NCBI GenBank assembly: GCA_965153455.1
Contig: OZ234494.1
Location: 3,782,001-3,846,000, forward strand
Direction: 5' to 3'
Source: Sphagnum compactum
Taxonomy: Eukaryota; Bryophyta; Sphagnopsida; Sphagnales
Length of the DNA: 64,000 nt
Shown here: piece by piece, positions 11,601 through 22,050 of the stretch
Layout of the letters: each line of letters starts with the position of its first letter
Position numbering within the stretch: position 1 is the first letter of the stretch
The notes under the pieces: model-generated
The model's database searches: none
What the model was told of the DNA's origin: nothing
What the model saw: only the letters and a program-made list of their open reading frames with translations
Program-made: the position numbers and the translations under genes

Positions 11601-12500
11601 AGTCTATTAAAATGGTCTATTGTGCTCAAATCCTTTTATGAGGACACATGTTGCAAAGGTGAAGGAAGATTCAATTGCAATTTTGAATAAAAATTGATGT
11701 CTTTAAGGTTGATCATAGCAAGTTAAATTGACTTATGGATCATAACTTCTCATTCATTTTTTGGTTACAAACATAATTGGGCATTGTTTTGAAACTAAAA
11801 CATGTGGCAAAACATGTGTCATTTGTTTCAAAACATGTATGCCATTTTGTTGTTGTCTTTCTATAAGTTTTGGGACAATTTTGTGATGAATAGGAAACCT
11901 AAATCAAAGATTGTGGACAATGTGTGATCACAATAAAATGAGTCGTTACCAAGAAGGTCAAAGTCCTTACCAAGGATTTCAATGTATATATGCCTTTCAT
12001 GTATTGGTTTATTAAATATTAAAATTACATTTTAAATATAAATTTGGGTTTTAAATTATAATTTTTGAATTAGATATTGATATTAAAACCAAATATGACC
12101 CATAATATAGTAAAGTTCATTAATTTTTGCATAAGCTTTACATTATAATTAAATGTATAACTGTGATCACAAATTTTGAACAAATTACAGTCACTAAGGA
12201 TGTTCAAAATTAGAATCACCAACATTTAATGGAAGATCCAATAATTATGCACCTAAAAATATCGACACATGTGACCTTTCTTATGAAGTATGTTAAAGTG
12301 CACAATGAATTAAAGAATTATTTGCTGAAGTTTGAGTAATTCAAAGTACATCCAATTTTAAGGCTATCAAAAAATATTATATCAAGGAGTGCTCTGCGTA
12401 TGATTTTTTTTTTTAATAACATATTGAATGACTTGAAATTCATGAGATTTCAACTTCATGAATAACAAACACAATTTCAAAATATGGACAAATATTTCAT
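11601..12500. repeat. Second copy of the 8.8-9.4 kb dispersed repeat
   Basis: From about 11920 the order matches 8780-9400. CACAATAAAATGAGTCGTTACC aligns with CACAATAAAAGGAGCCACTTG. CCAAATATGACCCATAATATA aligns with CCAAATATGACCCAAAACATA. The CACATGTGACCTTTCTTATG segment aligns with CACATGGCCCACTTCTTGTG, and a following 'TTTATGGCTAT'-like stretch also aligns. This places two direct copies about 3.1 kb apart. 11601-11919 is AT-rich with nothing recognised. Confidence 0.55.
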
Positions 12501-13260
12501 TAAATAAAATAAATCATTTTTTTTCAAAATAATGTGGGTACAAGTTTTCAGTGCAGTTATTTCTATTGAATTGTATATGAAATTACATCCTTTTCAAAAT
12601 ACCTTTGCCCTTATACCACTAATTGCCATGTTTGGGAAAGTAGATTGTACTATATCTAGAGATTCAAGAATTATTTTTATAAATTCAAGACATTACCCAA
12701 AAAGGTCAGAAAAAATTCAAAATACATAAGGTTGGGATCACATGTTCCTTTAAATATAGATTCTCATATAACATTGATATGTACCAATGTCGGCAAGTTC
12801 CATGACTTGAATTGGTAAACTTGAGAGTTCAAGTTTAGGTTCTTGGACTTCAACGTGAACCAACACCTATTTGGTAGAAATGGCACAAGAATTGGATTGT
12901 GGAACTAACCTTTTGCTAGTATCAAAACTAAAACCTTGAAAAAAATCTTCAAAATAGGTTTAGGACTTTTAGATAAGCAAGTTGAACTTTTTTGAAGTTG
13001 AAATAATTAGTTGTAAACCTTCATACGTAGATACAATCCCGATTCTAACTTGTGAATTTTCATATTGATACAATCTTCAAGCTTGGGGAGGTGTAATGTG
13101 TACATGGAATTGGACCTGAAGGTTCTTCAAACTGAAAAATGAAAACACAGGAAAAGATACTGATTGGATTTGATTAGATGCCAATTTTTAGCAAATAGTT
13201 TAAAAATATGGCGCCCAGCAGGAACTAAGAACCACTCTAGCAACCAGTGGGCTTATTCAA
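12501..13260. other. Gene-free sequence
   Basis: AT-rich, only short frames. A run around 12800-12850 (AACTTGAGAGTTCAAGTTTAGG) looks faintly like a tRNA-type B box but has no partner A box. Nothing else recognised. Confidence 0.5.
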
Positions 13261-13620
13261 GAGCATTGAAAGTGTCGAACTTGTATACTTACTAGTGTGT
13301 TGTGGTTCTCTCTCTTTCACAGAAAGAACCGAGGATTGATGGTTGGGTATATGAACTTTGATCAGCAGTTCTGAAAGAATCAAAAGAGCTGATCAAAGAA
13401 CCTACTCTGGACCATCAATCTTTTCTGGTTCTTTCAGGAAACTGCTGGTTCTAGGGAAATTCTCAACAACCCAGAACAAGCAGTTATTTGAATCGGATTA
13501 AATGTTTTTTCTTTTCTGGGAGAATGTTCAAAAGGCCATAACCAGAGGTTATAACAAAAATCAAAGAACCAGCCCCACATGGATACTTACCATACTGTCC
13601 AAACATTCACGAACCCAAAA
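13261..13620. repeat. GGTTCTTT-rich repeat (hAT-type non-autonomous debris)
   Basis: Contains many direct and inverted copies of GGTTCTTT or AAAGAACC, starting with TGTTGTGGTTCTCTCTC and including AGAAAGAACCGAGGATTGATGG and CCATCAATC-TTTTCTGGTTCTTTC, which form an inverted pair. Similar blocks occur at about 22760-23070 and 31550-31690. The TGTTGKGGTTCTCTC edge resembles the terminus of the hAT element at 24763-28334 (CAGTGTTGGGCAGTTCTCTC). Boundaries are unclear. Confidence 0.45.
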
Positions 13621-14109
13621 CCCAAAATAAGGAAGCTGCCAAGATTGATTTAAGTATATTTTATGTGCCCCTAAATTTTTTTAAAAACAAAAGGATACTA
13701 AAGATTCAGGTTAAAATAGCCTGAGCAAGTTTTACACCATGTAATCTGATACGCACTCAACAAAATTCAAAGTGATGACTACTTAAGCTCCTGTTTGCAA
13801 TTCATGGACATCAGAGTAATTATGCCAGTACTACAAATGTTCGGAAATAGTAAAGACATCTGCACTTCATCTAGAACCCATCTTGAAGAGCAGCATAAGC
13901 GAGATAAGCTCTATCAGTTCAATTGGAGCATAGATGCATGGGATAATTCATAAGAAGGGCCTCAATGCCTCATGCAGCATAAACTTCTGGGGTTAATATT
14001 TTCATTGGAACCCCAAGTTGATTAGAAAAGCAGGAAAAAGGCCAAAAAGAAGGACCCGGAACTAAAATGTCAGTGATGGGAAGAAGCCTATTGATCACCT
14101 TGTTCAAAT

Positions 14110-14184
14110 TTAAGGCCGTCTGTCAACTGCATCAACGAGTTTAGCTGCAATGTAGCCTGCAAAAGTTGATGATCCTTCAATTAT
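14110..14184 (-). CDS. bHLH gene, exon 4 (24 codons plus stop)
   Basis: After acceptor CTGCAG the exon reads IIEGSSTFAGYIAAKLVDAV and ends DRRP-stop. This supplies the last strand and helix of the ACT-like domain begun in exon 3. Family members have the same HDVF.FNTK - I.EGS..YA..IA..L continuation, which is what identifies this very short exon. Phase 0 matches exon 3. Intron 3 is about 1.6 kb. Confidence 0.9.
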   Translation of the reverse strand: MIEGSSTFAGYIAAKLVDAVDRRP

Positions 14185-17100
14185 CTGCAGCACAACAGTC
14201 CACGTCTCAAGACTTTATATTAAGGGATTCACAGCCTTCTGTTTACAGTAAAATGTCGCCAAAAAAAGAAATGAAAATAATTTTAAAAAAATGAAGTGAA
14301 TTTTTGGATTTCCAATCACCACAATTCAAAAAAAATTGTGAAAAAAATTGCCAGATTTCTCTACATGGTTGAAGTAGGTAGCCAAAATTAGAAAAGGGTA
14401 TTTTACTTTCAATTTATTTTGTTATAACAAAATTTGGCAGAATCTTCCTATGGATGATTGCCACTTTGGCTATATCACAAATTTGACCCCCAAAAAAACA
14501 CTGAGAATAAAAGTTTGAGTAGTTTAATATGGCATTACTAACGGTGACAGACCGCCTGATGGACTTTGTGTCAATAAAGAAATTTGTAAAGTCATCCCGT
14601 TTTTGGGCCCTTCTTTCATCCCCTAATCCCTCTTTTAATCTTTAAGTACTGTTATCCGTAAAGTAATGAAATTTCATAAGTTAAGGTATCAAGTGTTAAA
14701 ACTCAGGATTAAATGCACGTGGTTTGAGAGTAATTATAGCAATAATACACGTCAGAGCAGTGAAAATGTAACAAGCAGTAATGCAAGCCTCACAAAAAAG
14801 GAAAGTTAGGGGACTAACCTAGTTTTTGCACCCAAAAAATCAGTGCAAAATCCAGTTTTGTTCCCCCTTTTAACTGCGAGACTTTACGGATAACTTTAAT
14901 ATATAACCTGACTGAGTCCACCATATTGATGTAGACCACCACCACCTTACCAATTCTATCAGGTAAGATCAGTTGTGGTCCCAGCTAGGTAGGAAGGATT
15001 TGGTGGGTGTGGCTACTTCATTTTGTATCAGAATTACAGTGGAGATTGAGAAGGCCTGTCTGTTACCAGCTAGTTTACAGTCAAGAAGTGGACTATTTAG
15101 CTGCAGGCTGACAAAATGCAAAAGTAAAATTCTCCTTGAAAATTAGTACCCATGAGATGAAGGGAGAGAATAGAAGGCAATGATGTGATCCAGAATTTTC
15201 TTTTTGGAAAATTTCTTTTTCGCATCCTAATGACCTCAGAGAGTAAAACTGGAATATTCTAAATCTCAAAAAAATTATTCTGAGGTGGCAAAAAAGAAAA
15301 ACCAATTTGCAAAATTATGTAAATTACTTTTTTTGGAATATTTTGTCACATGTGTTTCCACCGATTTTTTTTTTAGTTTGGGGGCAATTTTCCATCATTT
15401 CTCTACTGTTTGAATAGCTTTATGCAAACATGTTTCCATAGTTTTGTAGAAACATGTCAACCATTAATACCAAATCTTTCATGGGATGCATGGCATTGAT
15501 GAATCCTTTGTAAATGTTCTTTTTTTACAAAATAAATGATTTAAAAAATTTTCCAATTTTGTGATGTAGCCAAATTACTGGCGATTACTAGCAACAAAAT
15601 GGTTTAGCCAAAATGAAAAATTTCTCCCACGCCACGCCCTCCCCCCCCCCCCCCCAACACCAAAAAACACTAGTAGCTATGGACATTCCATCTAATTAGG
15701 TCACAATTCCCTAAAGTTCACTAGTACAATCAAATTTGGGGGACTGTAGTAGTACCTACCTTGGTATTGAAGAAGAAGACGTCGTGTTCGCCGATGTTAG
15801 CACCACTGGCTTGCAGCAAATCTAGACGAAGCTCTTGCAGCGCAACAATGACATCCATCAAGCAATTCCGGCGACGACGCTGAGAGACTTTGATGGTCAC
15901 CTCGTCGTGCACTATTCGCACGTCCACGTGAGTTCCGTTGTGCGACGTTCTCTGGAGCCAAGAGCTGCGCAGGTGTGTCCCGGCGTCCACTGAGAACGAG
16001 TCGACATTGCCTAGTTTCTGCAGCACCATCGAATGGTTGCAGCAGCCGAGCATATTGTTGGATGCACTAGTAGTAGTAGTAGTAGTAGTAGTGTCCATTG
16101 GCTGTTGCTCATCACCTTCCTGCACCATGTTGTCATATCCGGCGCTGCAGCAGCTGGGCATGGATCCAGGAATTGCACCTGTTCCGTCGGACCCTACTAG
16201 TACAGCTGCTTGATCCGTCGCAGATTTCATTATTCGTCGCCTCTTGCAGTCCACCCCGCGGGCTCCTGCACCATGATGACCACCACCACCACCACCACCT
16301 AATCCCCTTGCGCGTCTCTTCTCCTGCACTAGCAATTGCAGCTCTTGCACTGTGCGTTTCAGTTCCTTCACGTAGTCGATAGCATCTGCAACTATTGAAG
16401 CACGGTCTGCCTGAAAAAAAAAAGCATCAACATATTGTCCAGAACTAATCAGTATAATTTCATCTGAATTAATGCACAGTTAAGATCGATCTAGCTAGCT
16501 AGATTTCCTTAATGACTAATTACCTAGCAATTTGCATACTTGGGTTTTGGTGTCGAATTAGCCCTGGATCATGATCAGCATGTTATCAAACACATTAAGT
16601 TTGCTCTTGCACATCGATTGAGAACCACGCAAACCGCATCTTTCCTTTAGGCTACTGTGATCTTCCATTATGTTTTTTCAACTAGATGTGCTCGCAGTCA
16701 TCTCACAGCTCTACGGGTTGCAGAATGGTTTCATGTTCTTTTATTAATCACATACAATACTATAACATCTATCTTTTTTTTCATGAGAACATGAGTTACT
16801 GACATGCTTAACTACATATTTTCAATGCATTTGCAGCTCTAAAACTGTGATCACAATAGCCTCTTGGAAAGAGACCCTAAGTGTACCAGCTAGTTCAGTC
16901 CTGATGAACTCGTACTTAGGTTAGAGACACATCGACCTAGTCAATGGCGATGGGTCTTCAAGTGGATCACATTCCAGTGCCATTCTCCAATCACGCTTGG
17001 AAAATGTTTATACTGTAATTAAGCCTGCAGTTACGATGAAAGGAAAGTACAATGTCGGGGAGAAGTAGTACAAGAAGATGCTGATTTAGAACTGGACTCA

Positions 17101-18718
17101 AGAGTCGATCAGCACACAATCAGACATTCGGTCGTGATAAGGGAGCTGGTAAACTCATGCATATCACTAGTGATAGAATGCAATGGAGTCTTGTCGAAAG
17201 CAGAAAAGATGAATCCGACATAAGTTGAAGCGACGAAACGGCCTAGATCTTTTACGCGGTCTAATATTTAATCCTGGGTTTTCTCGCTGTTTGTGTACCT
17301 TGGAAGGGTTGGGAACCAAGGAGCGCAAAGTTTGGTACTTCTCGTTCAGAAACTCGCGTCTCTGTCTCTCCGTTGCGAAGTGGTTGACCCCACGTACTTG
17401 ATCTGATGATCCCTTTGCAAGTCCAGCTGCAGTACTGCTGCCATCGCGTTTGGAACCAAACGGTGATGCAGCTAATTTTCCCTCCTCATCTAATTTCTCT
17501 TGCTCCAAATCCACAAGAAGCTGTGCTCCTGCAGCTTGTCGCGTCAGTACTTGAACAGAGTTGTTGGAAGCTGACCCGGCCTGCAGAGTATCAGTCACGG
17601 GTCGAGGTAAACCATGGAAAAAGCTTGTAGACGACTGCGGAGAAGCTGTGTGAACTCCTCCCTGCTGCTGGCTGTGGAGTGGAAAGCTGTGTAGGCTTCG
17701 TCTAGTCTCGTAGAAGTGATCACCGGTGTTGAGTGGAGCAGCTGAGGAGATGCACCCGGTGGGTGCGCCCGCGTTATTGTACATGGAGCTGCTCTTCAGG
17801 GCTCTAGAGTTTGATGCATATCCAGATCCACTGTTGTTAGGCTGCAAGCCAGAGAAGGCAGTTCGAGGGAGCTGAAGGAGGCTGAGTAGCTCAGATTCCC
17901 CAGGATAGTTTCCACCGCCGCTTGCCGCCCTGTCGAGAGTCTGAGGAGTTGCCGTAGCAGTCGCGTGGTTGAAGATCACCTGCTCGGCGGCCTGCGAATG
18001 GTAGAGCTGCTGTGCCTGTTGCTGCTGCTGTAACAGAAGCATCTCTTGCAGCACATGAAGGCTGTCTTCCCACGCACTTGCTACCGCTTGCTGCACACAT
18101 GCAGAAGCTATTGGGTAAGGACCGGTAAGTTCGTACTCATTCTACGAGCAGCTGCTGCTGCAACACGCTCGTTTGTGAGAGACTGCAGTGATCCGATATG
18201 AGAAAACTCGATCTACAGACCTGTACTACTGTCGACTACATAGCTGAGGAGAAAGTTTGAAGAGTGCTGTACACTTCTCCCTCATGACTGACCTGAGATA
18301 TCTGAGATTGTGGCTGAGACTGCTGCTGTTGCTGCTGAAGCATTTCTTGCAGAAGCAAGCTGTGGTCGTCGGAGCCAACCTCAAAATTCACGGAGCTCAT
18401 AGAATTCAACTCGTTTGTGAATGCACCCGCCGCCAGATTCATGCTGTCGACTAGAAGTCCTGAATCATGAATTCCGCCAGAGAGCTGATCTCCCAGTCCC
18501 GGGAAATTGGATGCAGCCGAAACTAGTAGCCTATCCAAATTCCCGCTGAAAGTAGTACTTCCCGCCGGCCCTTGCAGCAAATCCACACTGCTGCTGTTGC
18601 CAGTGTCGACATTGCCGATCACTACTGTATCCATGCCAAATGCTTCAGCACCCGGACAGCCAAAGTAGCCGGATTCATCGTAACCCATGTTTGCACTTCC
18701 GTAGTGCTGCATGATCAT
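14110..18718 (-). CDS. bHLH transcription factor with C-terminal ACT-like domain (four exons)
   Basis: Exons 18718-18293, 18090-17299, 16410-15760 and 14184-14110 join in phase 0 at GT-AG sites to give about 647 residues. The bHLH domain is split by intron 2. Its basic part (NHFATERQRREFLNEKYQ) has the His-Glu-Arg triad of E-box/G-box binders, at about residues 379, 383 and 387. The loop PNPSKADRASIV and helix 2, VKELKRTVQELQLLVQEKRR, follow. Residues about 568-647 (RIVHDEVTIKVSQRRRRNCL ... EGSSTFAGYIAAKLV) form an ACT-like dimerisation domain. The N-terminal 370 residues are Gln/Ser/Gly-rich. The signature matches Arabidopsis bHLH10/89/91 and rice EAT1/TIP2 (subfamily II), nuclear regulators of tapetum and sporogenesis; orthology is inferred. 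The start is the ATG at 18718: the frame continues upstream only through a GTG (18727) to a stop, with no earlier ATG. Confidence 0.94.
14250..14503. repeat. 'AGCCAAATTTGGCT'-family element inside bHLH intron 3
   Basis: Holds GCCAGATTTCTCTACATGGTTG and GTAGGTAGCCAAAATT, then a decayed ATAACAAAATTTGGCAGAATC and GATTGCCACTTTGGCTATATC. The stretch ends AAAAAAACACTG, the reverse complement of a CAGTGTTTTTTT terminus. Copies at 48711-48990 (which starts CAGTGTTTTGTTTTCTGGC) and 21880-22050 share the order. CAGTG ends suggest a hAT-type non-autonomous element. A clean target duplication was not found here. Confidence 0.5.
15637..15656. repeat. Poly-C tract in bHLH intron 3
   Basis: A run of about 16 C residues lies close to the exon 3 donor, about 100 bp into intron 3. 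Homopolymer length in an assembly is error-prone. No function is proposed. Confidence 0.8.
15760..16410 (-). CDS. bHLH gene, exon 3
   Basis: Encodes residues 407-623. It begins ADRASIVADAIDYVKELKRT directly after a poly-T tract and acceptor CAG, completing helix 2. Then come a basic patch, a seven-Gly tract, a nuclear-localisation-like DCKRRRIMK, an eight-Thr tract and most of the ACT-like domain. It ends HDVFFFNTK at donor AAG|GTAGGT. Confidence 0.93.
16068..16093. repeat. Coding (TAG)n/(ACT)n microsatellite
   Basis: About eight repeats of TAG on the plus strand lie within bHLH exon 3 and are read on the minus strand as ACT codons, giving a Thr tract after QQPMD. Length changes here would keep frame. 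Confidence 0.9.
16281..16299. repeat. Coding (CAC)n/(GTG)n microsatellite
   Basis: Six CAC repeats on the plus strand encode, with neighbouring codons on the minus strand, a seven-residue Gly tract just after the leucine-rich extension of helix 2 of the bHLH protein. Confidence 0.85.
17299..18090 (-). CDS. bHLH gene, exon 2
   Basis: Encodes residues 143-406. It begins QAVASAWEDSLHVLQEMLLL after acceptor GTGTGCAG and has a second Gln tract. It continues through a Ser/Gly/Asn-rich stretch with a short acidic-basic patch (LVDLEQEKLDEEGKLAA), then the basic region and helix 1. It ends NPSK at donor AAG|GTACAC. Splitting a bHLH domain at the loop is a usual intron position in plant bHLH genes. 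Confidence 0.92.
18293..18718 (-). CDS. bHLH gene, exon 1
   Basis: Encodes residues 1-142, from MIMQHYGSANMGYDESGYFG to the Gln before donor CAG|GTCAGT. The exon is rich in Gly, Ser and Asn and ends in a Gln tract preceded by SLLLQEML. Donor phase is 0. The frame runs on to a stop at 18236 inside the intron, so an unspliced transcript would give a short 160-residue product without the bHLH domain. Confidence 0.9.
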
Positions 18719-21540
18719 GTCTTCCACCTTGCAGGAAGACGCAGGTTCTAGAAGGTTCTAGCTAGTGACGAAAAATCCTAGCAAATGAAAGAAAGATGGG
18801 TCAATATTATGTTTCTAGATAATTCGCGCATATTGTTCATATGAAGCTAGAGCTCCGATCGAGCTTCAAACCTGCTCCGATGGATTCGTAACCTAGAGCC
18901 TGGACTGCACTGATCGAGCAAGGTAGCGACGGAAAAGGCCCGGTACAGTACTCGCACTGTTCCGATCAGGCCAGCAAAAGCACGGTACACTTGATCTTAA
19001 CGTAATTACAAAACATAAGCCAATTACTGAGTGACCGTGCTTATGTAGCTAATCTTTGGATTCACCGACGTCCGACTTGAATGATTAGCTGATCCTGCAG
19101 CATGCTAACCTCATGTACTTAGAGCAAGGTTCCTGCAGCAGCTAGAGCTGCTGGTACATCCTGCACATGTTAACCTTTGTGTGGAAATGGGACAGGCACT
19201 TGCGACAAGCAGTTTTATGTATCTGGCAAGATGTACTATATTATTCTACGACGTCGATCGAGCTCTCGTCCTGCACAAGTGCAGCCCGTTGCAGTCCGGG
19301 ATGCAGAGTACTACTTACTAGTTCTTTTTGTACAATCTTTTGGTGGGCCCAGCAGCGCCTGGAGATTATTGGACATAGAATACAATTATGCAGTATATAT
19401 ACTTGTTCATCACGCGCGTGAGTCCTTACCTGCTAGCTATAGGATTCGACTGTACTTGTCTAGAGAATATTCTGTCCTTCTTGACCGAACCGGCATCTGC
19501 TGGACTCCTGCTGCAGAGCCGTATTACCCACGGCGAGTCAGATGTTTTGTGAGAACTCCGAGGTAGCTAATCATGCATCGCATCATGGGTGTAATTCCTA
19601 ACCTAAGATTACAAAGAAGTGTGCTAGACTCAAATACCTTGCTGCTCTCCAGACGATGTCGTTGTATCCTCATGTGCTTATGACGATCTACAAAGAAAAA
19701 GCCGCACTATATATGCTAATCTCTTTCGGGAGATAGCTTATCTACGTGAACAGCTGCTGAGACTTATTTCCAGCAGGAGAGTACAGGAAATATCGGCCAG
19801 GTGCAATTAATGCTAGATCGCTGATCTAGTGCGCTTCATTGCGTTGAACGTTCTCATGACTCTCGACGTTGCTCCAGGTTCACAACTGCTGTATTGAGGT
19901 GGGGACCTCAATGATGTTAAAACCCTCACAAGCTTAGTACAAGGTTTCTTCTTTCTGTGAAAATCTTCAGTCACGACATAGCTAAGATGGTTTTTCTCAG
20001 GATTCGACAGTCTTTTGCAGGACTAGACTCTCCCTGGCTCTTTGTGTTAAGAAGAGGAATTAATCCACGTACCCGCTGTTGACGACGAAATTGCCGTCGT
20101 CTTAGAAGTTCGCGTTCTTGCCCTTTTGTGGCACAGATCGATGCAGCCCAAAACGTATTGCCCTCGATGATCTTCCTCTAATGCTTCTAGTCCTCACGAG
20201 AACAAATTTCATGAATCGGACAACTCTTTCTTCAGGTTGTAGTACTCGCAGTATTGCATGCTCGTGAGTTCTTACTTGGTGAATGTCTCCAGGAAGATCA
20301 AGCTTCGCTGCTGTGTTTTGTCGGCGCTAAAACATCCTCGAGTGCTGTGTTCGCAGACACTCGTGTGTTTACCATATGATGATCAGTCAAAGAGTTCTCG
20401 GTCAAGCCGCCAGGCTGATCGGCGATCTGTTTGAACCGGAAACTGCAGCGGTAACGCCGAGTCACGAACGGTCCCACTCTCATATTTCGATGTACATAAA
20501 TTTCTTTCTGCAAGCAGGACGGGCGTAAGATCGATCTCGAGGACAAGCTTCGTGCTAATCCAAGAAGCAGCGACTACCGATGCTCACTGTAGGTACATAT
20601 ATATAATTAAGTTGGAAAATTTGCCAAAGGAGAGACCAGATGATGAGAATACGAGACAAGTAGATCGGAGCTTTCTACACGAGTTTCCTAGATACTGCAG
20701 GCCTCTTCTGACGACACTTTAGAAACTAGCAAGTCCCCATAGTTTCTGTTCAATAGAGAGAAAAACAAACACACACATGATTATTATAGTACCTTACGAA
20801 AACAGAAAAATCTTGTTAACACTTGCAAAAAGGATACAGATCGGCTCTGCAGCAGGTGCCGCTGTGCTTGAATCATCTAGTCTGTCCAAGTTTTCATGAC
20901 TCGGATCGATACGATGCGACAGCCACCAACTAGCACAGCTGCAGAAGCCAACCCAATATTATCCCCAAGGTCGTGGCCATAGTCATCCATGAGAGATCTC
21001 TGCGACAAGCTAATCTCTAGGCAGAATCTCTCTTCTCCCGGCCAGCCTGCAGCAGCTAGCTTCAATTCCCACATCGCTTCCACATGCAGTTGTTCATGTC
21101 CGTCTTCCCATTCTTGTATCTCTCAGGCTAGCTAGGTATGCACTAGAGCAGCTACCGCCGGGTTTCTAGCTAGTCCGGCTACGCAGTTTACAACCCAGTT
21201 GGGTTGCATCTGGCGGGGAGGGCAGCTAGCTGGGGCTAGCCTGCTAGCTAGCTAGCAGCTGATCTCCTGCAGCGGCTCCTCTGCAACCAAGCTTGCTTTG
21301 CAAATGGGAACTTAACAGGATCACAATGATGGGCTTGTCTGCCTGCAAGCCGGTCACTCTAAGATCATTATACTAGCAATTTGCCAAAGGCGCTAGTTAC
21401 TGAGTATAATATTTATGTAAGCAGTTGTTTCTCGACCCGAGTGAGTCCTGATCCATTTTCGACACTGGGATCGTCCACATGCACTTCTAGAGGCAACATC
21501 AACTTCAACTAAACTTCACCAACAACAGCCCCATGACAAC
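18719..21540 (-). promoter_or_regulatory. Upstream region (promoter and possible 5' leader) of the bHLH gene
   Basis: About 2.8 kb directly upstream of the bHLH start. It is richer in G+C and CpG than the desert on either side and almost free of poly-A/T runs. It contains many CTGCAG, GCTAGCTAGCTAGC and CGATCGA-like palindromic words, for example near 21225-21260. Frames of 82 and 68 codons at 20298-20546 and 20877-21083 (minus) show no domain and could be upstream ORFs or chance. Transcription start and TATA box could not be fixed. The region may include an intron-containing 5' UTR, as is common for plant regulators (inference). Confidence 0.4.
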
Positions 21541-21560
21541 GTCCAGTGGGTAGTAATTAG

Positions 21561-21746
21561 CAGTGTTGGGTCTGGTATATACGGTCAGAGACTGACTGGT
21601 ATCAATACTGGTATGAACCCTCAGGGTATTAAATTACCAGACCAGTCTGGTGGTATGACCTTAGTCTGGTACCAGCTTAATACCAGTACCAGGCTAGTAT
21701 TAAAAAAAAAAAATTAAAAAAATGGCCAATACCAGGACCACAATGG
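21561..21746. mobile_element. Small hAT-like MITE candidate
   Basis: Begins CAGTGTTGGGTCTGGTAT, the start word of hAT termini in this window. It is full of inverted CCAGACCAGTCTGG and GGTATGACC/ACCAG words able to fold back. It ends around AATACCAGGACCACAATG, a decayed inverse of the start. Flanks GTAGTAATT (left) and GTAGCAATT (right) may be a target duplication, but their position relative to the ends is off by a few bases, so boundaries are tentative. Confidence 0.4.
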
Positions 21747-21879
21747 GTAGCAATTTAATCTCACAATGCAGCCACCTGTGCACTTAGCTCTCTTTTTTTG
21801 CTGCATATATATAGCCAAAAAGAGAAATTGCAAATTAAAAAGTCTTAAAATTGAGTGCTATTCAAAAATTTCAATAGCC

Positions 21880-22050
21880 AGCTGAATTCGATCAAAATTT
21901 AAGAAATTTTTTTGCCAGATTTTCTATACATGGTTGAAGTAGCTGGTAGCCAAAACATACTAGGATGGTTAATAATATTTTCTACTTTCATATTTACCTT
22001 GTAGCCAAATTTGGCTAAATCTCCCTAAATGGACAAGTGTGGACACTTCA
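21880..22050. repeat. 'AGCCAAATTTGGCT'-family copy
   Basis: Carries GCCAGATTTTCTATACATGG, GTAGCTGGTAGCCAAAAC and GTAGCCAAATTTGGCTAAATC in the same order as the 14.3 and 48.8 kb copies. Non-coding. Ends not resolved. Confidence 0.6.

Noticed and set aside
15938-16382. Open frames of 91 and 94 codons on the plus strand
   Set aside because: They are antisense shadows of bHLH exon 3. Long runs of Val or His come from the (TAG)n and (CAC)n repeats.
17406-18100. Plus-strand 74-codon frame and minus-strand 69-codon alternative frame
   Set aside because: Shadows of bHLH exon 2, whose own frame has the HLH motif and correct splice phases.
18719-18727. GTG-started extension of bHLH exon 1 (three extra residues)
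   Set aside because: Nuclear plant genes start at ATG. The first in-frame ATG is at 18718 and a stop lies upstream.
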